Positions 6,006 through 11,973 of a stretch of DNA of 12,100 nucleotides are shown here, piece by piece. The DNA lies in NCBI GenBank assembly GCA_039812985.1, contig JBDHUL010000027.1:1-12100 (forward strand). The letters run 5' to 3'. Below the pieces are notes generated by a model. It was not told the DNA's origin and made no database searches. It worked only from the letters and a program-made list of their open reading frames with translations. The DNA comes from JAPUDS01 sp039812985 (lineage in GTDB: Bacteria > Patescibacteriota > Saccharimonadia > Saccharimonadales > Saccharimonadaceae). How positions within the stretch are numbered: the first letter of the stretch is position 1; every line of letters begins with the position of its first letter. Both the position numbers and the translations under genes were made by a program.

Positions 6006-7118
6006 ATGTCATTTTGGAACCGTCTCCCAAAACCATTTTTTGCATTAGCCCCTATGGAAGCCGTCACGGACGTCGTGTTTCGTCATGTCGTCAAAAAAGC
6101 CGGAGCTCCAGACGTGTTTTTTACTGAGTTTGCCAACGCGACCGGCTGGGTCCACGCCGGAAATAAAGCCATCAAGGGTCGTCTCGTCAAAACCGACGAC
6201 GAGCACCCACTGGTTGCACAGATATGGGGCGGGGAACCAGGCGACATGGAAGACTTTGCCAAGCATTGCGCTGAACTTGGTTTTGACGGTATTGATATTA
6301 ACATGGGTTGTCCGGCAAAGAGCGCCATAAAATCTGGTGGCAGCGCCCTTATCCGTCAACCAGATGTCGCCGTTGCCGCGATTGCCGCAGCCAAAACCGC
6401 CGGCCTGCCTGTCAGTGTCAAAACGAGACTCGGCTACACCAGCATCGATGAGTGGAAAGCGTGGCTCACGACACTGCTCGAACAAGATATCGTCGCGCTC
6501 ACCATACACCTGCGCACCAAAAAAGAAATGAGCAAAGTGCCAGCCCACTACGAACTCATCACCGCCATCAAAACATTACGAGACAACATTACGCCAGACA
6601 CTCTACTCATCATCAATGGTGATATTCAAAACCGAGCACACGGGCTGGAGCTTATTGAACGCTATGGCGTGGACGGCGTCATGATCGGACGAGGTGTGTT
6701 CCAAGATCCTTTTTGTTTCAATATTTCACCACTTGGGGCGGATGAGCCACTATTGAGCGAGGGGGCTGTGGCCGCCGCCTCGGCCAGCCGGATACCACAG
6801 GGAAGATTATCCGAGAATATAGTTCACGGTGAAATCTCCGTCCGTAGAGAGCACTCTGAGCTCAGTCGTGGCAAAGCCGCACTCAAAAAACAGCAGCTAC
6901 TTGACCTGCTACGCTACCACTTGGACTTGTTCGACCAGTGGCAACCGGAGTTGCAGCGGCCATTTGAAACACTCAAACGATTTTTCAAAATCTACATACG
7001 CGACTTTGACGGCGCAAGCGAACTGCGATCCACCCTCATGCTTGCGACAACCACAGACGAAGCTCGCACGATCCTTGGATTTACTCAACAACAAATGTCC
7101 GCAGTGAACCGTCAGTAA
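6006..7118 (+). CDS. dus: tRNA-dihydrouridine synthase
   Basis: A 370-residue FMN-dependent enzyme that reduces uridines of tRNA to dihydrouridine (COG0042 family). Family motifs in order: the FMN-loop APMEAVTD (15-22), INMGCPAKSAIKSGGSAL with catalytic Cys102, VSVKTRLGY (K139), TIHLRTKKEM (H168), INGDI and GVDGVMIGRGVF near the phosphate-binding end of the barrel, and a helical C-terminal tRNA-binding domain (LLDLLRYHLDLFDQ...FKIYIRDF). The frame is open upstream to 5886, but ATG 6006 is chosen because conserved sequence starts there and a good promoter lies just before it. Between the barrel and the helical domain (about residues 248-292) there are 35-40 residues more than expected compared with DusB-type proteins, low-complexity and Arg/Ser-rich. 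The subfamily (DusA/B/C) cannot be fixed by eye. The last 38 bp overlap the convergent gene's 3' end. Confidence 0.93.
   Translation: MSFWNRLPKPFFALAPMEAVTDVVFRHVVKKAGAPDVFFTEFANATGWVHAGNKAIKGRLVKTDDEHPLVAQIWGGEPGDMEDFAKHCAELGFDGIDINMGCPAKSAIKSGGSALIRQPDVAVAAIAAAKTAGLPVSVKTRLGYTSIDEWKAWLTTLLEQDIVALTIHLRTKKEMSKVPAHYELITAIKTLRDNITPDTLLIINGDIQNRAHGLELIERYGVDGVMIGRGVFQDPFCFNISPLGADEPLLSEGAVAAASASRIPQGRLSENIVHGEISVRREHSELSRGKAALKKQQLLDLLRYHLDLFDQWQPELQRPFETLKRFFKIYIRDFDGASELRSTLMLATTTDEARTILGFTQQQMSAVNRQ
6750..6880 (+). other. Palindrome-rich in-frame insertion inside dus
   Basis: The extra segment of Dus is encoded by DNA full of dyads: a 9-bp stem with a 2-nt bulge (6764-6774 with 6781-6789), an 11-nt palindrome TTCACGGTGAA (6823-6833) and a perfect 10-bp palindrome CTGAGCTCAG (6856-6865). 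The peptide (EGAVAAASASRIPQGRLSE and on) looks like translated non-coding sequence. It resembles in principle the palindromic elements inserted in frame into genes of some bacteria (e.g. Rickettsia RPE), but no second copy is visible in this window. Confidence 0.4.
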
Positions 7119-8115
7119 GCGTCGCAGCAACGGCAAATTGAAATGCTAGGCCCGCAACAAGCGCGGTTTCATTTGACTCATTCTCATCAGTCCGACCCTT
7201 TGCCATAACTTGGGCAAGGGCAGCGATACGAGGTAGATCAACAACAAATGCCTGTGGGAGATTATCTGCAGCGACATCTGGAAATGCTTCTTGCAATTGC
7301 GCATGGAATGCCGCCTGAGAGAATGTCTTACCGTCAACAGTATTGAGAATGATAAACGCTTCTTTGTGACTCCCGCCAAGATGCTTACTCACCGATACGG
7401 GCCTCTCGCTGCCAGATGATTTTTGTGCATCAGCAATACCGTCCATGATAATACCATACCGCGCGCGCCCATCACTTTTTGCGAAAAACTTATCGCGGAT
7501 GATATTTTTATGACTATTGTGCTTCACCAGAGCAACGGTATCATCGTCAACACTGCCAGGCTGACACAACGGCCACGCCCCTCGCACAGACTCAAGTATC
7601 TTGTCACCATACTCTGCACCATACATGATAGATACAATATCTTCGAAGCGATCGTTGGCGCCGCAGTCAACTCCCTGCGCACCCCCATGGTCGCCAGTAT
7701 GTGTTCCACAGTACACACCATGGCTCGCAAGATGCTGTACGACATACTGCAACGCCTCATCCACTGTTTGATGCGTCGAATTCAGCGCCATCTCCATAGC
7801 AAGCGATGTGATATACCCACCTCCGGCTACTTTCGCTCTGTTATGTGCCGTGAGGTCATGTATCTCAATTTCGTTAAAATCTTCACCCTCAATACCTTCC
7901 AGAAAAACCAGAAGTTGTGCGAGACGACCGTCGATGCAGCCGTCGTCTTTCTCGTTGATAGCGACCATACAGCTGCCAGCTTGTATGATCTCGGATGCTT
8001 TTTTCGCAACATCCGGGTGAAGGGAGCCATTCTCAATTTGCCGGATATAGCTAATCTTTGCATCAGGATTGCCATAACCAAGTGGCAGCATCTCTTGAAT
8101 GCTGTGAGTTTTCAT
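7081..8115 (-). CDS. Carbonic-anhydrase-like (CDCA-like) metalloprotein
   Basis: A 344-residue soluble protein whose visible signature is a metal site: C60-I-D62-G-R64, followed by a G-V-Y-C-G-T-H-T-G-D-H stretch (C136, H139, H143) and GVDCGAND (C151). The Cys-x-Asp-x-Arg dyad plus a distal His/Cys pair is the arrangement of beta-type and cadmium-type (CDCA) carbonic anhydrases, so reversible CO2 hydration is a reasonable guess, but I cannot exclude an unrelated metalloenzyme. The first 45 residues (SIQEMLPLGYGNPDAKISYIRQIENG) are helical and may be a separate small domain. ATG 8115 is preceded by a good Shine-Dalgarno (GGAGAAA, 8127-8121). It lies 51 nt behind atpC on the same strand and may be co-transcribed with the ATPase genes. 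Its end overlaps the end of dus by 38 bp on the opposite strand. Confidence 0.6.
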   Translation of the reverse strand: MKTHSIQEMLPLGYGNPDAKISYIRQIENGSLHPDVAKKASEIIQAGSCMVAINEKDDGCIDGRLAQLLVFLEGIEGEDFNEIEIHDLTAHNRAKVAGGGYITSLAMEMALNSTHQTVDEALQYVVQHLASHGVYCGTHTGDHGGAQGVDCGANDRFEDIVSIMYGAEYGDKILESVRGAWPLCQPGSVDDDTVALVKHNSHKNIIRDKFFAKSDGRARYGIIMDGIADAQKSSGSERPVSVSKHLGGSHKEAFIILNTVDGKTFSQAAFHAQLQEAFPDVAADNLPQAFVVDLPRIAALAQVMAKGRTDENESNETALVAGLAFQFAVAATLTDGSLRTFVVE

Positions 8116-8120
8116 GATTT

Positions 8121-8127
8121 TTTCTCC
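8121..8127 (-). promoter_or_regulatory. Shine-Dalgarno of the carbonic-anhydrase-like gene
   Basis: GGAGAAA on the minus strand lies 5 nt before the ATG at 8115 and decides that start. It contrasts with the absence of such sites before the promoter-proximal + strand genes. Confidence 0.6.
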
Positions 8128-8166
8128 ATTTTGTCGTTGGCTCTGTTAAAGCATGGTGGTGTATGT

Positions 8167-8592
8167 TTACAACTTTCGCTTTCGTCGGTGCAGGTCGGCC
8201 ACTTTCAGTCGGACCATGTGCCTATCGACAAGCTGATGCGCTTTGTCAAGCTCGACCTGATCGCTGGCATGATCGCGTAGCTCCACGGCGCGCTCGAGTG
8301 CCGCCTGTGTTTCAGCCTCGATGATATCGTCGCCATGCTCTGCCTCGTCGACAAGAATGCGAACGCCAGCGCCCGTTATCTCCACGATACCGCCACTAAT
8401 AGCATAGTACTCAAGGTGGTCAACGCCATGCCCTTTGTCATACCGAACCGTCACGACACCCGGTTTCGCAACAGTGACGAGCGGCTCGTGGTTGGGGTAT
8501 ACTGATATTTCTCCATCAACTGTCGGCAAAACGACCTCGTACACGTCGGTGTCAACCAGCTCGCCAGAAAGGGTAATAAGACGAAGTTTCAC
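8167..8592 (-). CDS. atpC: F1Fo ATP synthase epsilon subunit
   Basis: 141 residues, usual length for the family. It is part of the central stalk of F1, where it couples gamma rotation to Fo and can inhibit ATP hydrolysis. The N-terminal beta-sandwich is clear (MKLRLITLSGELVDTD, VVLPTVDGEISVYPNHEPLV, YYAISGGIVEITGAGVRIL to about residue 80), followed by a charged two-helix C-terminal domain (about 88-135) ending in a basic tail. The start is GTG, 4 nt after the atpD stop, with an AAGGA Shine-Dalgarno inside the atpD end, so translation is probably coupled to atpD. Position directly after atpD is the universal arrangement. Confidence 0.95.
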   Translation of the reverse strand: MKLRLITLSGELVDTDVYEVVLPTVDGEISVYPNHEPLVTVAKPGVVTVRYDKGHGVDHLEYYAISGGIVEITGAGVRILVDEAEHGDDIIEAETQAALERAVELRDHASDQVELDKAHQLVDRHMVRLKVADLHRRKRKL

Positions 8593-8596
8593 TTGA

Positions 8597-9967
8597 CTAG
8601 TCCTTCTTTTCGCTCAAAGCCCCGCCAGCCATATAGAACCAGCCCTCCGGCTTGTCGTCATACACGCCAGCCAGTATGTCGGCACAATCCTTGACGGTAT
8701 CTGAGAGTTTAATATAGGCACCTTTGTTTCCAGTAAACTGTTCTGCAACGAAAAATGGCTGGGCAAGGAACCGCTGGAGGCGACGCGCTCGTGCAACCGT
8801 CTGCTTTTGATCATCCGACAGCTCTTCCATACCAAGTATGGCGATGATGTCTTGCAACTCTTTGTAGCTTTGCAGCACTCGCTGAACTTCTCGCGCCACA
8901 CGGTAGTGTTCCTCGCCGACCACTTCTGGATCAAGTATGGTTGAGTTAGAGTCAAGCGGATCCACTGCCGGATAAATACCAATTTCCGTCAGACCGCGGT
9001 TCAAGACGATCGTCGAATCAAGATGGGCAAACGTCGTCGCCGGTGCCGGGTCGGTTAAGTCATCTGCTGGCACATACACCGCCTGCACAGAGGTGATGGA
9101 GCCTTTTTTCGTACTGGTAATACGCTCTTGCAGGGCGCCCATTTCCTGTTGCAAGTTCGGTTGGTACCCCACAGCACTCGGCAAACGTCCAAGTAAGGCA
9201 GAAACTTCACTCCCAGCTTGCGTGAAACGAAAAATGTTGTCTATGAAAAGAAGCACGTCCTTGCCGGCGTCACGGAATGCTTCAGCCATCGCAAGACCGC
9301 TCAGGGCCACGCGCAGACGCGCTCCTGGCGGCTCGTTCATCTGGCCGAACACGAAGCTGGTTTTGTCAAGCACGCCCGACTCTTTCATCTCATAGTAGAG
9401 ATCGTTACCCTCGCGGGTTCGTTCGCCGACCCCGGCAAACACCGAGTTACCAGCATGAAAATTCGCAATATTGTTAATGAGTTCCTGTATAAGCACCGTT
9501 TTGCCAACACCGGCCCCGCCAAATAACCCGACCTTACCGCCTTTGGCGATAGGAGCAATCAGGTCAATGACCTTGATCCCGGTTTCGAGAATTTCGGTTT
9601 TATTACTCTGTTCGTCAAGAGACGGGGCATCGCGGTGAATCGGGGCTGTTTTGCCTTTTGGCGCCGGTTTGCCATCTATAGGCTCACCGACCACGTTAAA
9701 CATGCGACCTTGTGTTTCGTCTCCAACCGGCACCGAGATAGGCGCGCCAGTCGCGGTCACTGCCTGACCGCGTTTCAACCCGTCCGTACTTTGCATTGAC
9801 ACGCAGCGAACCGTTTGCTCGTCAAGATGCTGCGCAACCTCAAGTGTTACCGTTTCACCATCACGTCGCACCTCAAGCGCGTCGTACATAGCCGGCAACC
9901 CGCCCGCAAACTCAACGTCCACAACTACGCCGACGATTTGGATTATTTTACCTGTGTTTTTACTCAC
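8597..9967 (-). CDS. atpD: F1Fo ATP synthase beta subunit
   Basis: 456-residue catalytic subunit of F1 that makes ATP at the alpha/beta interfaces. Seen directly: the N-terminal barrel (GKIIQIVGVVVDVEF), Walker A GGAGVGKT (150-157), catalytic GER loop (E182, R183 in GVGERTREGNDL), Walker B LLFID (239-243), the RFTQAGSEVSALLGRLPSAVGYQP segment, and the C-terminal EELSDDQKQTVARARRLQRF variant of the DELSEED region, where the first acidic residue is Glu instead of Asp. The start is GTG at 9967, overlapping by one base the TAG of the upstream S23-type gene; its Shine-Dalgarno AAGGAG (9979-9974) is inside that gene's last codons. All catalytic residues are present, so the enzyme should be functional. 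Confidence 0.98.
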   Translation of the reverse strand: MSKNTGKIIQIVGVVVDVEFAGGLPAMYDALEVRRDGETVTLEVAQHLDEQTVRCVSMQSTDGLKRGQAVTATGAPISVPVGDETQGRMFNVVGEPIDGKPAPKGKTAPIHRDAPSLDEQSNKTEILETGIKVIDLIAPIAKGGKVGLFGGAGVGKTVLIQELINNIANFHAGNSVFAGVGERTREGNDLYYEMKESGVLDKTSFVFGQMNEPPGARLRVALSGLAMAEAFRDAGKDVLLFIDNIFRFTQAGSEVSALLGRLPSAVGYQPNLQQEMGALQERITSTKKGSITSVQAVYVPADDLTDPAPATTFAHLDSTIVLNRGLTEIGIYPAVDPLDSNSTILDPEVVGEEHYRVAREVQRVLQSYKELQDIIAILGMEELSDDQKQTVARARRLQRFLAQPFFVAEQFTGNKGAYIKLSDTVKDCADILAGVYDDKPEGWFYMAGGALSEKKD

Positions 9968-10398
9968 TACATGCTCCTTTCAGTCGCAAAAGCCTGAAGC
10001 TCAAACCTCGAAGCTTGCGAATTAGCTTTATCCTTTGTTGAACGAATCAAACCTGACAATAACTTGCTAACGACAACAGATTGATCGGCAAACTTTTTAA
10101 AACCAACAGCCTCACCATATTTTACATCTCTTGCGAGCAACAGTTGGTTTTGGATTTCCGCCAGAGAACCGTGTGTCATGATATAGAAATGGTTATTGTC
10201 CAAAAAAGTCTCCCTGGAGAATCCTTTGGCAATATGTGGCGTAACAGATATGACAGCTCGTTTAACCTGGCTCGTTAAACTAAAACGCTCATCTTTGGGA
10301 AATTGTTTCACCAGCTTATAAACAAGCAGTCCAAGTTTATGAGCCTCCTGCCATATCTTTATATCTGTAAATGATTTTATTCTCGCTTCCATTTTCAT
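9967..10398 (-). CDS. Four-helix-bundle (23S rRNA intervening-sequence) protein
   Basis: A 143-residue all-helical protein matching the S23/IVP four-helix-bundle family (PF05635): FTDIKIWQEAHKLGLLVYKL, FPKDERFSLTSQVKRAVISV, HIAKGFSR, then HGSLAEIQNQLLLARD. These proteins were first seen encoded in rRNA intervening sequences and also occur near diversity-generating retroelements; their molecular function is unclear. The usual NIAEG is HIAKG here. About 25 residues after the last bundle helix form an extra tail containing the atpD ribosome site. It is AT-rich: by hand count, 21/60 G+C at 10021-10080 and 20/60 at 10321-10380, against 34/60 at 9001-9060 in atpD. It sits between atpG and atpD, where no gene is normally found, 18 nt after atpG with an AAGG Shine-Dalgarno. 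ATG 10398 is used; an ATG two codons in is possible. Confidence 0.88.
   Translation of the reverse strand: MKMEARIKSFTDIKIWQEAHKLGLLVYKLVKQFPKDERFSLTSQVKRAVISVTPHIAKGFSRETFLDNNHFYIMTHGSLAEIQNQLLLARDVKYGEAVGFKKFADQSVVVSKLLSGLIRSTKDKANSQASRFELQAFATERSM
9974..9979 (-). promoter_or_regulatory. Shine-Dalgarno of atpD inside the S23-type gene
   Basis: AAGGAG on the minus strand is followed by 6 nt and the GTG start of atpD. It lies in the last three codons of the preceding gene, whose TAG shares one base with the GTG, so the two are likely translationally coupled. Confidence 0.65.
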
Positions 10399-10411
10399 TA
10401 TCCTACCTTCT

Positions 10412-10426
10412 GTCGGCTACGCCGAC
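10412..10426 (-). other. Stem-loop across the atpG stop codon
   Basis: GTCGGC-GTA-GCCGAC forms a perfect 6-bp stem with a 3-nt loop. The atpG TAG (10419-10417) begins in the loop and ends in the 3' arm. No U-tract follows on the minus strand, so it is not a terminator. It could stabilise the 3' end of atpG mRNA or modulate coupling with the downstream gene. Confidence 0.5.
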
Positions 10427-11286
10427 ATCGCCTCCACGCCAGCACTTATTTCCGAGAGCTCCTGAGTGATCGCCCCTTGACGCGCCTTGTTCATGGCTAG
10501 CGTCAAATCGTCCGCTAGGTCAGACGCGTTGTCAGTGGCATTCTTCATCGCCAGCATGCGCATACTGTGCTCAGACGCCCGTGCATCTAACAGCGCCTGA
10601 AACAGCTGTGCACCAACCAGTCGGTAGGCCGCATCGTCGAGGACACGTTCGACGCTCGGTTCATACAACGCCTCGCTAATACTACGCGGCACTTCTGTTT
10701 CATCGAATCCAGCTGGGAAAAGTCGTGTCGTGGTTGCAGTCTGGGTCATGCTACTCACGAATTTGGTATAGATAACATCGACTGCATCAACTGTCTTTTG
10801 CTCGTATGCGTCCTTTGCAGTGTTTAAAATCGCATGAAACTGCGCACCCTCTGGGTGGTCAGGCAGGTCTTCATATGTACCAAGCACCACCGTGTTCTTT
10901 ATCCGCGACACAAACTGGGCGGTTTTGCGTCCAACGGCGATTGTCTGGTTCTGTACACCGGCAGCTTCATCGGAACGTAGGGCTTGAATATACTCTTTGA
11001 ATACACTGGTGTTGTACGCCCCCGCAAGGCCTTTGTCCGCCGCAATCACGATGATAAGCCTCGTGTTCACCGGCCGCTGTACGAACCAGCGGTGATCCTG
11101 CGTCACCCCCTGACTGGCAAAGTAGGTTAAGAGTTCTCGCGCCGCTGTCGAATACGCCGTTGACGCCTTCGTCGCGTCTTGCGCCCGTCGCATTTTGCTC
11201 GCTGCCACCATCTGCATAGCCTTTGTAATCTGCTTCGTCGATTTGACAGATCGAATGCGGCCTTTAAGTTGACGCTGGCTAGACAT
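10417..11286 (-). CDS. atpG: F1Fo ATP synthase gamma subunit
   Basis: 289 residues, usual length. It forms the rotating central stalk that drives conformational change in the alpha3beta3 head. The two diagnostic ends are clear: N-terminal helix MSSQRQLKGRIRSVKSTKQI / TKAMQMVAASKMRRAQ, and C-terminal helix MRMLAMKNATDNASDLADDL / TLAMNKARQGAITQELSEIS. The central Rossmann-like part (LIIVIAADKGLAGAYNTSVF) carries the family's 'sDkGLcGa.N' motif with Ala for Cys. ATG 11286 is preceded by GGAGG at 11296-11292. It follows the NYN gene by 48 nt and precedes the S23-type gene by 18 nt. Confidence 0.97.
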   Translation of the reverse strand: MSSQRQLKGRIRSVKSTKQITKAMQMVAASKMRRAQDATKASTAYSTAARELLTYFASQGVTQDHRWFVQRPVNTRLIIVIAADKGLAGAYNTSVFKEYIQALRSDEAAGVQNQTIAVGRKTAQFVSRIKNTVVLGTYEDLPDHPEGAQFHAILNTAKDAYEQKTVDAVDVIYTKFVSSMTQTATTTRLFPAGFDETEVPRSISEALYEPSVERVLDDAAYRLVGAQLFQALLDARASEHSMRMLAMKNATDNASDLADDLTLAMNKARQGAITQELSEISAGVEAMSA

Positions 11287-11334
11287 TATCGCCTCCGCGG
11301 TAGTTATCAGTATGGCGTGAGTAGTATGAGAACA

Positions 11335-11973
11335 TCACCGCCTCGCCCCTTTACTTCCTTTGACATGTTTCTGCGTTCTTGCTATACTTAGACCATCACC
11401 AATAGAAGTCAGCCCCTTCGAGTGTTCGTCCTCGCGGGGGTTCTTCTTTTTGTATTCTATTTTTGTTTTTAAGTCATTTATAAACCGATGATACGGCTTT
11501 AAAAAGTCAAATTTTAACAGGGCAGAGAACTTTTCCCGGTTTGGTATAAGGAGGGCGTCAAGCTTCCCGGTTTCGTGAAGGTATTTCGCGAGACATTGAA
11601 AATCACCATCCCCGCTCACAATAACTGCGCTATCATATGCCCCAAGGTCTATCATGGCCTGTAAAACCAGCTCGGCATCGCAGTTTCCTTTCACGCTCCC
11701 GTCAGTATATTTGAGTGTCGGCCGAAATATACAGACAAAACCAGCAGTTTGTAACGCGTTGTAGAGCTGCGTATTTTCGGGAACATAGCCTATAAACATG
11801 TAGGCTTTTTCGACATTGTATTTGTCTGACAAATACTTGCGAAAGCGGCCATAGTCAATCCGCCAGTCCTGGTCTCGCACCGATAGGTTAAGGTTCTGGC
11901 TGTCAATAAAAGCATATGCTACCGATTTTTGAACGGTTGGGATGCGACTTTTGCGTTGACGTTGACCGACCAT
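11335..11973 (-). CDS. NYN-domain (LabA/DUF88-type, PIN-like) predicted RNase
   Basis: A 212-residue protein with a complete NYN domain, a PIN-like metal-dependent RNase fold. Seen directly: first strand AYAFIDSQNLNL with D24 and N27, a CDAELVLQAM motif with D99, and AVIVSGDGDFQCLAKYL with D122 and D124, which together form the usual acidic metal site. LabA-type members carry a C-terminal OST-HTH, which is absent here; instead the last 45 residues are basic, low-complexity and probably disordered. Its ATG overlaps the stop of the upstream gene (TAATG), indicating translational coupling. It interrupts the usual atpA-atpG junction. A role in RNA turnover is inferred from the family, not shown; a link to ATPase expression is speculation. 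Confidence 0.88.
   Translation of the reverse strand: MVGQRQRKSRIPTVQKSVAYAFIDSQNLNLSVRDQDWRIDYGRFRKYLSDKYNVEKAYMFIGYVPENTQLYNALQTAGFVCIFRPTLKYTDGSVKGNCDAELVLQAMIDLGAYDSAVIVSGDGDFQCLAKYLHETGKLDALLIPNREKFSALLKFDFLKPYHRFINDLKTKIEYKKKNPREDEHSKGLTSIGDGLSIARTQKHVKGSKGARR
11360..11388 (+). promoter_or_regulatory. Near-consensus promoter antisense to the NYN gene
   Basis: A perfect -35 TTGACA (11360-11365), a 17-nt spacer, and -10 TATACT (11383-11388) with an extended TG (TGC TATACT). It is the best promoter in the window and reads opposite to the atp cluster, inside the tail of the NYN gene. Predicted start at A11395. Confidence 0.7.
11395..11451 (+). ncRNA. Putative antisense small RNA (~57 nt)
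   Basis: The interval between the near-consensus promoter and a U-tailed hairpin defines a short RNA: about 16 unpaired 5' nucleotides followed by a terminator hairpin. It is fully antisense to codons for the low-complexity tail of the NYN protein and so complementary to the atpA-NYN-atpG mRNA. No ORF with a start is apparent in it. It may act in cis on the operon mRNA or by transcriptional interference. Confidence 0.5.
11411..11451 (+). terminator. Intrinsic terminator of the antisense RNA
   Basis: Stem of about 11 pairs with one T.C mismatch (11411-11422 with 11431-11442), including four C-G pairs at 11413-11416/11437-11440 and CGAG/CTCG, an 8-nt loop, and a T-rich tail TTCTTCTTTTT (11441-11451). 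On the minus strand there is no T-tract, so it should act only on + strand transcription. Confidence 0.6.

Noticed and set aside
6045..6548. A 167-codon open frame on the - strand
   Set aside because: It is antisense to the motif-bearing part of dus, with no start signal or recognisable motif.
7423..8280. A 285-codon open frame on the + strand
   Set aside because: It lies opposite the metalloprotein gene and part of atpC, both of which show family motifs. Its peptide is Cys/His/Ile-rich without domain logic, so it is a shadow frame.
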